A DNA stretch of 24,536 nucleotides from Spirochaetaceae bacterium (GTDB taxonomy: Bacteria > Spirochaetota > Spirochaetia > DSM-27196 > SKKC01), in assembly GCA_003552745.1 (NCBI GenBank), contig PUOG01000222.1, forward strand, positions 1-24,536, given 5' to 3'. A model generated the notes under the pieces. That model saw only the letters and a program-made list of their open reading frames with translations. It ran no database searches and was not told the origin of the DNA. Below are positions 1 to 8,393 of this stretch, in pieces; the stretch's first letter is position 1, and each line of letters opens with the position of its first letter. The position numbers and the translations under genes were made by a program.

Positions 1-2
1 CC

Positions 3-745
3 TACAACACCTGCGCGGGTACGACCTACATGCGCGAGACCGGCGGACAGCGTGTGGCGAACTATGGGCTGGACGCCGGCGGTCGCCGGTATGCGGACCT
101 CGAAGCGTTCCTCACCGACGCCGGGGCGCTCGCCGAGGAGCTGCTGTCCGAGGGCATAGACGCGATGAAGATCTGGCCGTTCGATGTCGCCGCGGAGAAG
201 AGCGGTGGGCGCTACATATCGTCGGCTGATCTGAACTCCGCGCTGCAGCCGTTCGAGAAGATCCGTGATCGAGTCGGCGATCGCATGGATATCATGGTCG
301 AGTTCCATTCGACGTGGAAGCTCGAGCCGGCGATCCGCATCGCGCGGGCGCTCGAACCGTTCGACACCTTCTGGCACGAAGACCCGATAAAGATGACCTC
401 GCTACAGGCGCTGCGTCGATACGCCGAGGCATCCCCCGCGCCGGTGTGCGCGTCGGAGACGCTCGCCACCAAGGAAGCGTTCCGCGACCTTCTCGAGGCC
501 GAGGCGGCCGGCATCATCATGCTCGACCTGTCCTGGTGCGGAGGGCTTTCGGAGGCCCGAAAGATCGCCGCGATGGCCGAGGCTCGACAGCTGTGCATCG
601 CCCCTCACGATTGCACCGGTCCGGTCGTTCTCGCCGCATCGACCCATCTGTCTCTCTCGGCGCCGGACTCGGAGTGGAGCTCAGCCCGGAGATCGAGAAA
701 CGGTTCACTGTCCAGAGTGTGGTGAGCGGTAGCGTGGTATCGTAG
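3..745 (+). pseudogene. Enolase-superfamily (mandelate racemase type) dehydratase, 5' partial, broken C-terminus
   Basis: The reading frame is already open at base 3, so the N-terminal capping domain lies outside the window. The visible barrel carries the superfamily landmarks. Numbered from the Met at base 30 these are Lys47 in KIWPFD, metal ligands Glu91 (VEFHS), Glu117 (HEDPI) and Glu143 (ASETL), then Asp166 and His193 (APHD), the His/Asp pair of mandelate-racemase-like members. This family usually dehydrates or epimerises sugar acids. The frame runs as far as HLSLSAP near base 665. The expected closing segment is missing there, and the usual family ending (GLGVELSPEIEKRF) appears in the +1 frame at 665-706, with a stop at 743-745. 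The gene has therefore lost roughly 40 codons and its frame. The unbroken frame instead ends in unrelated residues at 725. A second enolase-superfamily gene lies at 12630-13775. Family is certain; substrate is unknown. Confidence 0.85.
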
Positions 746-842
746 GCAGGATGGTCCTCTCGCAATACTCCGAATCGGCCTACTTCGAATCCGCCTGTAG
801 GCGTCCCGCCGCCTCCGCGGCAACTCTGCCTGGTCGCTCACG

Positions 843-3104
843 TTACTCGTCGACCGTATCGTCCAGCGAATCGCTAATATGAGCGAGCATCATCGCCGGT
901 GTTTCACTTCGCAACAGCTTCTCCCGGACTTGTTCGTCGCGTATAACGCTCACGATGCCGCGCGCAATCTGTACCTGCATGCCGGGGTCTTCCTGCGGCG
1001 TCAGCGCCAGGAACACGAGACGTACCGGCCTGCCGTCTCGTGCGTTCCAGTCGACGCCGGTGCGGCTGCGAGCGAGTATTACCACCGGCCGCTTCAGATT
1101 CTCGAGCTGCGCATGCGGAAATGCGACATCACGATTGAGCGCTGTAGACATCTGTGCCTCGCGCCGGAGCACCGCGCCGGTGAGGTCCTCGGCGGAGAAC
1201 CCAGGGGTTGAACCTGCTGCAACCGCGCACATCTCCACGATTGCATTCTCGCGATCGCGCGCGGAAAGCTCCGGTATGACCTTGTCGGTCGAGAGATAAA
1301 AGAACCAGTCGCGCGGTCGGGCCCGCTTCAGAACGCCTCGACTCAGTATGCCCACGATCCGCCCGGAGCCGTCACCTCTGACCACCGGGATGATCGGCAG
1401 ATCGATACGTTCCAGATGGGTCAGCGCCGCAAGCAGCGTAATGTCTTCGGAGACCGTGTACGGACGTATCTTGACAATTTCGCCGACCGATATCGTCTGG
1501 TCGCGACCGCGAATCAGGTGGTGGACAACATCTCGATATTCGAGCAGTCCCTGGAGTCGGCCGGAACTCTCATGTACGACAGGCAGAATGTCGGACGAAG
1601 CGCGCCGGAATACGTCCTCGCTCTCGACCACCGAAGTGTGTTCGTTCAGCGACACGAAGTGCGTGTTCATCGCCTCCCGGACATTCAGGCTCGCGAGTGC
1701 ATGTTGCGATTCGACGACATCGATGTCTACACCGCGATTCAGCAATTTCGTCGTGTAGATGTTTCGCTTCTGTATGCGCGATGCCACAACCGAACTGACG
1801 ATGCACGCGAACATCATCGGAAGAAGAATCTTGGGGTCGCGGGTCATTTCGAAAAGGATGATGATCGCTGTGAGCGGAGCATGAGTTGCCCCGGCGAATA
1901 CGGTGCCCATTCCGACCATGGCGTACGCGCTCGCCCCCGCTGTGATACCGGGGAAGGCCCCGTGCACGAGCAGCCCGTAGGTGCTTCCCATCATCGCCCC
2001 GATAAAAAGCCCTGGTGCAAAGATACCTCCCGATCCGCCGCTGCCGAGTGTCAGGCAGGTCGCAAGAATCTTGGCGAGCATGAGCAGAAACACTAGCTGC
2101 AGCGGAAGCAAGCTGTGGAGCGCGCTCTCCATGACCGGATAACCGGTAGCGTGGATCTGAGGAATCACCAGCGCAAGTACGCCGAGCAACAGGCCGCCGA
2201 TTGCCGCCTTCAGTGCGGTCGGGACGGGAAACTTTTCGAAAAGATGTTCCATCGCGTAGAGCGAATTGCCGTAGAGCAGTGCCACGAACGCTCCGACGAG
2301 TCCCAGCCCCACGTAGAAGAAAAGCTCCCAGTAGGTCACCAGCTCATGAACCGGAATATCAAATATCGGGTCTGTCCGGCCGAACCAGGTGTTCGCGACC
2401 GCCGTACCGACTACGGCGGCGACCACGATCGGAGAGAACGATTCCAGCTTCACTTTCCTCAGGAGGACTTCGACGCTGAAGATCACCCCGGCCAACGGAG
2501 CGTTGAAGGTGCCGGCTATTCCGGCCGCCGCTCCGGCGCCGAGGAGCGTCTCCACCTTCTCCCGCGGCATCTTGAAGAAAGTGCCGACGGCCGAACCGAA
2601 CGCCGCGCCGATCTGGACGATCGGCCCCTCACGCCCGGCCGACCCGCCGGACCCTATGCAGATGGCCGAAAGCAGCGCCTTCAGCGGCACGACCCGAAAA
2701 CGGATTGCGCCACCGCGCAATGCCACCGCCTCCATGACCTCCGGCACTCCGTGCCCGCGCGCCTCCTTGACGAGGTACGTTACTACAGGCCCGACGATGA
2801 GTCCCCCGATTGCGGGCGCAACCAGACGGTATTGCCACGGAAGCGCACGAACCGCGTCCAGGAAGGTCTCGGTGGAGGTGGCGCCGTAGAAGATGTACTT
2901 GATCCCGAGTATCAGGTTATGGAAGCCCACCGCAGCAAGCCCTCCGACAACGCCGACAAGGGCACCGAGGATGACTGTTCGCGGGAAGAGAGGGCTCTCC
3001 ACCCATCGGTATAGCGCTTCCGTCGCGCTCCGAAGCAACCGGTCGATGTGGGCTGTCGGGCCCAACCTCTGCTCTCCATATCTCTGTTGCTCGTGCCGGG
3101 TCAC
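843..3104 (-). CDS. ClC chloride channel/antiporter with CBS pair and C-terminal PTS EIIA domain
   Basis: A 753-residue inner-membrane protein starting at GTG 3104, with AGGGGG about 7 bases upstream. Residues 40-455 form the ClC pore, with selectivity motifs GHGVP (117-121), GREGP (157-161) and GIFAPG (360-365). Glu159 matches the gating glutamate and Tyr450 the central pore tyrosine. After FNAPLAG the internal proton glutamate of the E. coli exchanger (the second of its two Glu) is Val213 here, while the preceding Glu212 is kept. This could mean channel-like or altered proton coupling. Residues about 470-590 fit two CBS domains, which usually bind adenine nucleotides. Residues about 600-745 resemble a PTS EIIA type 2 domain, with candidate phospho-histidine His664 in AFPHAQ. 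Known: ClC-CBS proteins are common. Inferred: a phosphotransferase signal may regulate ion flux. It is divergent from the Uma2 gene. Confidence 0.93.
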   Translation of the reverse strand: MTRHEQQRYGEQRLGPTAHIDRLLRSATEALYRWVESPLFPRTVILGALVGVVGGLAAVGFHNLILGIKYIFYGATSTETFLDAVRALPWQYRLVAPAIGGLIVGPVVTYLVKEARGHGVPEVMEAVALRGGAIRFRVVPLKALLSAICIGSGGSAGREGPIVQIGAAFGSAVGTFFKMPREKVETLLGAGAAAGIAGTFNAPLAGVIFSVEVLLRKVKLESFSPIVVAAVVGTAVANTWFGRTDPIFDIPVHELVTYWELFFYVGLGLVGAFVALLYGNSLYAMEHLFEKFPVPTALKAAIGGLLLGVLALVIPQIHATGYPVMESALHSLLPLQLVFLLMLAKILATCLTLGSGGSGGIFAPGLFIGAMMGSTYGLLVHGAFPGITAGASAYAMVGMGTVFAGATHAPLTAIIILFEMTRDPKILLPMMFACIVSSVVASRIQKRNIYTTKLLNRGVDIDVVESQHALASLNVREAMNTHFVSLNEHTSVVESEDVFRRASSDILPVVHESSGRLQGLLEYRDVVHHLIRGRDQTISVGEIVKIRPYTVSEDITLLAALTHLERIDLPIIPVVRGDGSGRIVGILSRGVLKRARPRDWFFYLSTDKVIPELSARDRENAIVEMCAVAAGSTPGFSAEDLTGAVLRREAQMSTALNRDVAFPHAQLENLKRPVVILARSRTGVDWNARDGRPVRLVFLALTPQEDPGMQVQIARGIVSVIRDEQVREKLLRSETPAMMLAHISDSLDDTVDE

Positions 3105-3268
3105 GGTATCGCCCCCTGCCGTACAGCGGTTTCGGTCGGATCAAGTACAATATCGCGTGCACTCCCGAGGCACAACCGGTTGGTTCCATGATGTTCGGTC
3201 GAAGATCGGGGTAAGTGCTGGTGGCGGCGACGCTTTACCAACGGCTGCTCCGGCCGCATACTGGGTAT

Positions 3269-3844
3269 ATGGAAGTGTCGCGAGAGCAAGAGCGATACAG
3301 TTGGGCCGAGTACTTGCGGTGGCCCGAGGATGAGCGATATGAGCTCGTCGAGGGAGTGCCCTACGCCATGTCGCCGGCGCCGGGGCGACGCCATCAGGAA
3401 ATCGGCGGGGAGATTTTCCGGCAGATGGCAAATCAGCTTGCTGGAACCTCGTCCCGCGTTTTTCATGCGCCGTTCGACGTAAAGCTGAGCGCGGAAGAGG
3501 CCGACGATGCTCCGACGGTCTTGCAGCCCGACATCACGGTAACCTGCGATCCATCGAAGCTCACCAGACAGGGCGTCAGCGGCGCTCCGGACCTGGTCGT
3601 GGAAATCGTTTCGCCGGACAGCGGACTTGCCGACAGGAGGCGCAAATTCGACTTGTATCAGGCCTACGGGGTCGGCGAGTACTGGATTGTCGATCAGGAT
3701 GAATCGCTGGTGGAGGTGTACCGCCTGGACTCGGAGGGTCGCTATCTGCGCGCCGGGGTCTACGGCAAGGAAGACCGGCTCACCGCATCCGTGGTTCCGG
3801 ATCTGGAAATCGAGCTGGCGGCTGTCTTCGGCGCTGCAGAGTGA
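3269..3844 (+). CDS. Uma2-family (DUF820) PD-(D/E)XK nuclease-fold protein
   Basis: A 191-residue soluble protein. The frame is open from 3215, but homology-like sequence (MEVSREQERYSWAEYL) begins at ATG 3269, so that start is preferred although no clear Shine-Dalgarno precedes it. Uma2 landmarks are present: RYELVEG (24-30), the PDI aspartate Asp88, VEIVSP with Glu112, then Lys126 in RRKFDLY and GVGEYWIVD. Together these make a restriction-endonuclease-like metal site. The family is abundant and often multicopy in cyanobacteria, Chloroflexi and other environmental bacteria. Its physiological role is not established, and no methyltransferase partner is nearby. It ends 61 bases from the convergent FAD oxidoreductase gene, with no strong terminator in between. 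Confidence 0.9.
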   Translation: MEVSREQERYSWAEYLRWPEDERYELVEGVPYAMSPAPGRRHQEIGGEIFRQMANQLAGTSSRVFHAPFDVKLSAEEADDAPTVLQPDITVTCDPSKLTRQGVSGAPDLVVEIVSPDSGLADRRRKFDLYQAYGVGEYWIVDQDESLVEVYRLDSEGRYLRAGVYGKEDRLTASVVPDLEIELAAVFGAAE

Positions 3845-3905
3845 TCGGACACGGAGGACAGGAGATCGGGTGAGCCCGGGCCTTCCGCGCGCGAACGTCT
3901 GAACA

Positions 3906-6900
3906 TCACACCAGAAACTCCCGGTACGATCGCGGTTCCAGAGCACCCGCCTTCGACCGATTTTCGATTTCCGCGAGCCAGCGGTCGCGTTCGAAGTCGT
4001 GATCGGCGCCGAGCAGTTCGCGCAGCTCGGTCCGAGCGCTGCGTGCAAGGTAGAGTCTCATCTCACCGACGTAATCGACGAGACGGCGGTAGCCTTCCGC
4101 CACTGCGCAGCGTGCCGCGCCGCGGGCGAGGCACAGTCCGAGATAGGCGAATCGCTCACCTATGTAGTCGCTCGACTCCCGAGGATCGTGCTCCTCGCGA
4201 TCGAGGAGGCGTTCACGGATCTCCGGGCGCTCCATCATCTCCACTGCAATCTCTCCGGCGCGCCGATCCGCCAGCAACTCCGCGGCATACGCTATCGAGT
4301 GCACGTACGAGAAGCGGTAATCGGAGACCTTCGGGTCGAGCTCGAGCAACCCGGCAACGTGTTCGAGCCGGCTCACGAGTCGCAAATCGCCGGTACCGGC
4401 GATCGCGTTGATGAGGTAGACGGCATCCGGAGCGTTTCCGTGATCCGGCATGTCGTGACGCCGCTCGAGCTCGCCCGCGTCCGGAAGCTCATCTCCCGCG
4501 ATCATCGAGTCGAGCCGTTCGAGCAGCCGATCGTTTGCCGACCGATCGCCGAGCGCAGCGGCAAGGCTGTCCAATTGCGGAAGAACCCACTCGGCGGTGA
4601 TGATCCCGCGCCGATGGAGCACGCCCCGCGCCTCCTCCGCACGAGCGAAAACGCGGGCCCACTCCGAAGCTTCGACCGGCTTTGCGCTGAGCCGCTCGAT
4701 TACCTCGACCAGGTGCTCGCCTTCGGCCGGAACCCGCTCGTCGAGCGGGCCGATCGGAAGGTCGCCGGGAAGCAGTATGCCGACGTCCGTAAGCACATGC
4801 TGGAGGCTTTCGACGTCGACCTCCCGTGCGCGCCCGCCGGTGGCCAACGCCTGCTGAGCCGCGATCGACGCTACCGCGCCGAGGGTGATCATGTCCGGTT
4901 GCATGCGCGCCATCGCGATCGCGTCGTGGGTTGCCGAGTACGCCTTGCCGGCGACGAACACGTTTTCGAGACCCTTCGGGGTCAGTGCCCGGTACGGCAC
5001 GCCCGACACGTAGTTCTGAAGGAAACTGCGTTCGATGTAGCCGGTGAGCGCGGCGCGGCTCGACGCCATCCCCTTGATGTCGAGATTGGACTTGCAGTGC
5101 ATGACCGTGTCCGGAAAGGCCCGGCCCATCATCACATCATGATAGGTCACCTTCTCGTCGCCGAGTATGTGCCTCGATTCGCGCGGGGCGAGGTAGTGCT
5201 GCACGTATCGCCCGTACCGAAACACGCCGCCCATTCTCCGGCCGGCGATGATCCCGCGCGAGATATCCGCGGCGCTGCGCAGGTCGACAACCGACATGTA
5301 CTGCCGGCTCGCCTCGTCCTTCCCGCGATGGAACGACCCGAACGAGCACCAGAGCGTGATCTCGTCTCGCTCGGCACCGTAGGAGTACGGGGCACCGGCC
5401 CACGCCGCGAGGTCGCCGTCTCCGGAGGCGTCCACGAAGAACCTTCCCTCTGCCGCCGACAGGCCGCGCTCGGTGATGCACAGCGCGTGCGTCACGCGGC
5501 CGTCGCGGGTTACTGCACCGACGGTCGGCGTCCGCAGCCGCACGTCTGTTCCCGCATTGAGCACCAGATCGAGCAGCCCGAGCGAGACCGGCAGTCGCTT
5601 CTCACGCACCGACGCCTTGAGTCGCGCGTGGAAGCGCTTGAAAAACGGGGTGCGGCGCCCGAACCAGTACGCCGGAACGCCGCCGATCGTTGAGACCCCG
5701 CCGATATCGGAGTGCTTCTCGAGACAGACCGCTTCGAGCCCACGCTCGCCGGCAGTCTGAGCGGCCTGACCTCCGGAGGTGCCGCCGCCGACGATCACGA
5801 GGTCGGATCGAACCGCCAACGGCAGCGCGGGAATGTCGATTTCGATCGGAGTGGTCGTCGGCTCGTCGTAGTCGGGCTCGGTGAGATGAAGCGTCCCGTC
5901 GCCGAGTTCCACGATCTCCCCGGAGGATCGGGCGAGCAGTCGGAGCTCGGCGTGCCCCCGTGTCGTCGCGGTCGGGGTGCGCTCTGCGCTGATACGGGCC
6001 ATGAGCTCCGAGGCTCGACCGGCATAGCTGGTCCTCGCATCGAGAAAACGCTCGTTCGCCTTCAGGTCCACCGCCGGGCCGATCGCGTAGAGACCGTCCA
6101 AGCCCGTTGACTCCGGACCCGCTACCCCGCCGGCGTCGATTCGCGTAGCCGGATCGACGAGAAGCTCATCGCCCGCCCGTTCAAGAGCGAAGGCACTATC
6201 GGCGTGCTCTGTGCACCACGAGGCATGCCTTTCGATAATGGTCCTGCGAAGCTCGAGCTCCGGCGCCCCCGACGGCGGCTCGAAGCGGAACTCGGCGAGC
6301 GGTCCTCGCAGTGTAACACTCGTACCATCGCCATACTCGATCGGCGCGATCCACCGGTCGACATCGGTGAGAAACCAGGCAGCATACCGGTCCGGACGGT
6401 CAAGCGAAACGAACTGAGCGCCGCCCGTCCGCCGGACGAGATCGAGATTGGAAGATGCATCCACAACCGTCGGGGCGAGGATCGCACCGGTAGCGAACTT
6501 GCCGCCGGTCAGTACTCCGCACACCGTTGCATCCGAGGCGCCCGAGCCGAGTACACCGATAGGGTGTGAATCGTAGAAAAGTCGCACTCCGGCATCGAGA
6601 AGCAGGTCCTCTACCGCGATAATCGCTGCGGTCTGATGAAGCAGATACCAATCGTTCCCGGATGGATCGCCGACCTCCTCGGCCTCGGTCAACAGCGCGC
6701 GCCGAAGCTCTTGCGGCAGTGCGTCCACCTCCGAAGCGGACAACACGGCTGCCATCGACGAGCCGATCTCGACCACCGGCGATGTCGTCCGCATCGAAAG
6801 CGTCGTGGTGAGTCCGGAACGGGCGGCATCCAGCGCCAGCGCGGCTGCGTGAACGGTTCCCCCGATGACCAGCAGATCGGTGGTGGCGAGCCGGCGGACT

Positions 6901-6911
6901 GTTGTTTTCAT
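3906..6911 (-). CDS. FAD-dependent oxidoreductase with two Rossmann FAD domains, first degenerate
   Basis: A 1001-residue protein starting at ATG 6911 with GAGGAA about 8 bases upstream. The catalytic half begins near residue 368: IVGGGTSGG (373-381) is the dinucleotide loop, LEKHSDIGG (397-405) the ribose-binding strand end, VDASGDGD (493-500) and VFVAGKAYSATHDA (651-664) the later FAD motifs of the PF12831-type family. The first 360 residues look like a diverged copy of the same fold. They open with LLVIGGTVHAAA, which lacks the second and third glycines, and include VDASSNLDL (149-157), a counterpart of VDASGDGD. From about residue 740 the protein is Leu/Ala-rich and probably helical. The substrate is unknown. 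Relatives sit in carbohydrate clusters of environmental bacteria, and here it follows the propeller and GH4 genes on the same strand, which suggests sugar oxidation. Confidence 0.85.
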   Translation of the reverse strand: MKTTVRRLATTDLLVIGGTVHAAALALDAARSGLTTTLSMRTTSPVVEIGSSMAAVLSASEVDALPQELRRALLTEAEEVGDPSGNDWYLLHQTAAIIAVEDLLLDAGVRLFYDSHPIGVLGSGASDATVCGVLTGGKFATGAILAPTVVDASSNLDLVRRTGGAQFVSLDRPDRYAAWFLTDVDRWIAPIEYGDGTSVTLRGPLAEFRFEPPSGAPELELRRTIIERHASWCTEHADSAFALERAGDELLVDPATRIDAGGVAGPESTGLDGLYAIGPAVDLKANERFLDARTSYAGRASELMARISAERTPTATTRGHAELRLLARSSGEIVELGDGTLHLTEPDYDEPTTTPIEIDIPALPLAVRSDLVIVGGGTSGGQAAQTAGERGLEAVCLEKHSDIGGVSTIGGVPAYWFGRRTPFFKRFHARLKASVREKRLPVSLGLLDLVLNAGTDVRLRTPTVGAVTRDGRVTHALCITERGLSAAEGRFFVDASGDGDLAAWAGAPYSYGAERDEITLWCSFGSFHRGKDEASRQYMSVVDLRSAADISRGIIAGRRMGGVFRYGRYVQHYLAPRESRHILGDEKVTYHDVMMGRAFPDTVMHCKSNLDIKGMASSRAALTGYIERSFLQNYVSGVPYRALTPKGLENVFVAGKAYSATHDAIAMARMQPDMITLGAVASIAAQQALATGGRAREVDVESLQHVLTDVGILLPGDLPIGPLDERVPAEGEHLVEVIERLSAKPVEASEWARVFARAEEARGVLHRRGIITAEWVLPQLDSLAAALGDRSANDRLLERLDSMIAGDELPDAGELERRHDMPDHGNAPDAVYLINAIAGTGDLRLVSRLEHVAGLLELDPKVSDYRFSYVHSIAYAAELLADRRAGEIAVEMMERPEIRERLLDREEHDPRESSDYIGERFAYLGLCLARGAARCAVAEGYRRLVDYVGEMRLYLARSARTELRELLGADHDFERDRWLAEIENRSKAGALEPRSYREFLV

Positions 6912-6981
6912 GGGACGTTCCTCATGCTCTCTTTACCGTCTCCGTGCGTCCGGGTGCAGGATTCACCGTGTGACAGCGGAC

Positions 6982-7001
6982 CGCAAGGCTCGTTCCTTGC
7001 G
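6982..7001. terminator. Perfect 7-bp hairpin between two minus-strand genes
   Basis: CGCAAGG and CCTTGCG flank a 6-base loop. It lies between the stop of the propeller gene (7061) and the start of the FAD oxidoreductase (6911). No T run follows on either strand, so it could be a weak terminator, a processing hairpin or a protein site. Confidence 0.35.
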
Positions 7002-7060
7002 CCTTCGGCACCGACGGACGAGATTGACGTTGAAACGGAGTATCGCGCCCCTGATCCAAC

Positions 7061-8167
7061 TCACCGGCCAATCGCATCATGGCACAAGGTCAGCGGCACC
7101 TGATGCAGAGTGTAGAGCTGCTCCTCAGGCGGCAGGTTCCAGGTGTCAAAGTCACCGCACGCCAGCACCCACATATGCCTGCCGTCCTCGGAGACGAACT
7201 TGGACGGGATCACCGGATTGTAGAGCCCGAGCGGCTTCCAGGTGACCGAGTCGAGGTGTTGCCACGGTCCCCAGGGCGTGGGCGACTCGTAGATATCCCA
7301 GACGCATTCGCTGTGATTCCAGGTCGCGCGGTCGAGTCGCGGATAGTGCCAGCCAAGCAGGATAAAGCGATCGAGCGCATGAAGGTAGTTCATGCCGGTC
7401 TGTCCGAAGCTGAACGGTTTGCTGATAATCGGATAGCAGGCGTCGAGGCCCGGCATGCCCGCCCGCCAGATGGGGCCATCCCCCCGATCGCCGCAGTAGA
7501 ACTCCCACTCGTCGAGTTTCAGATTGGCGATATCCTCGCGCCGTACCCGGCCGAGGTGGATTGCATTGCCGTTGTTCCAGTAGCCGTCGTTGGATACGGC
7601 GTACAGATACTCGCCGAGGCCGTGGGGCGCATTCGAGGGGATCTCGCCATCCTTGCCGGCATCGAGAAACCATGGAACGGCGAAGCGCGGGCCGGGAAAG
7701 AGCGGATCCGGCAGAGGCTCGGCATTGTACGGGGTCGCCGACCAGCTCTTGCCTTTGTCCGTGCTGCGCAGTATTGAGGCGTCGCGAGAGATCTGGCGGT
7801 GGTCGTACCTCTTGACGTGATACCAGTGGCGGCTGACGCTCAGATAGAGGTCGCCGTTGACCGAGGCGATGCCGTTGCCCTTCCAGCAGGCACCGTCTGC
7901 GCCGAGCTGGTTGGATCGTCCGAAAGCCTCCATACCGTTTACCATCTCGCCCTTGAGGTCGGGGCAGATACTCGTGCCGAAGCTGCCGATAGCAACGTTG
8001 CGGTCTCTGCTCGGGCGCAACACCATGTCGAACCCGGGTGTGTCGTCAATGACGCAGTACAGTTGATCGTCATCACTCCACGCACACGACCACGTGTCGC
8101 CGAGCACGAATTGCCCGTCGCGGTTGTAAAGAACCGGTTCGCCAAATACTGCTTTCGTCAGCTCCAT
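7061..8167 (-). CDS. Asp-box beta-propeller protein, DUF4185/sialidase-like, substrate unknown
   Basis: A 368-residue protein rich in Trp, Tyr, Asp and Gly with regularly spaced beta strands, like propeller glycosidases. One Asp-box (STDKGKSW, S-x-D-x-G-x-x-W) lies near residue 135, as in sialidase and BNR repeats. Segments such as VWDIYESPTPWGPW resemble the DUF4185 and GH43/GH32-like five-blade families. No signal peptide is visible, so a cytoplasmic role is likely. The frame opens at GTG 8170, but ATG 8167 has better spacing (7 bases) from GGGGAG and is preferred. It lies downstream of the GH4 gene on the same strand, after 226 bases without a convincing gene, and upstream of the FAD oxidoreductase. 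Catalytic residues cannot be assigned from the sequence alone. Confidence 0.7.
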   Translation of the reverse strand: MELTKAVFGEPVLYNRDGQFVLGDTWSCAWSDDDQLYCVIDDTPGFDMVLRPSRDRNVAIGSFGTSICPDLKGEMVNGMEAFGRSNQLGADGACWKGNGIASVNGDLYLSVSRHWYHVKRYDHRQISRDASILRSTDKGKSWSATPYNAEPLPDPLFPGPRFAVPWFLDAGKDGEIPSNAPHGLGEYLYAVSNDGYWNNGNAIHLGRVRREDIANLKLDEWEFYCGDRGDGPIWRAGMPGLDACYPIISKPFSFGQTGMNYLHALDRFILLGWHYPRLDRATWNHSECVWDIYESPTPWGPWQHLDSVTWKPLGLYNPVIPSKFVSEDGRHMWVLACGDFDTWNLPPEEQLYTLHQVPLTLCHDAIGR

Positions 8168-8393
8168 CACTTCGCTCCCCGTTGCTCGCTACCTGTTACC
8201 TGTGGTTCAACGATTCTCCTCCTTCCCGATGACAGGAATCAGCCTCGCGTTCTTCGAGTATCGGTTCAACCGTCCCATACGGGAGATGCCGTTCGTGGCG
8301 TTCGGGGATTCCGCAATACGATTCCCATCAGATTCGGTCGATTGATCATCGAGTTCCCTGCGCCGATCCTCATCGCGATAGGAGGCAATCGAT

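Noticed and set aside
3101..4048. 315-codon minus-strand open frame
   Set aside because: Covers the antisense of Uma2 and intergenic DNA, with no domain pattern.
3999..5693. 564-codon plus-strand open frame
   Set aside because: Antisense shadow of the FAD oxidoreductase.
8207..8393. Minus-strand frame ending LIPVIGKEENR
   Set aside because: Mostly a GH4 shadow; the short free part has no recognisable family.
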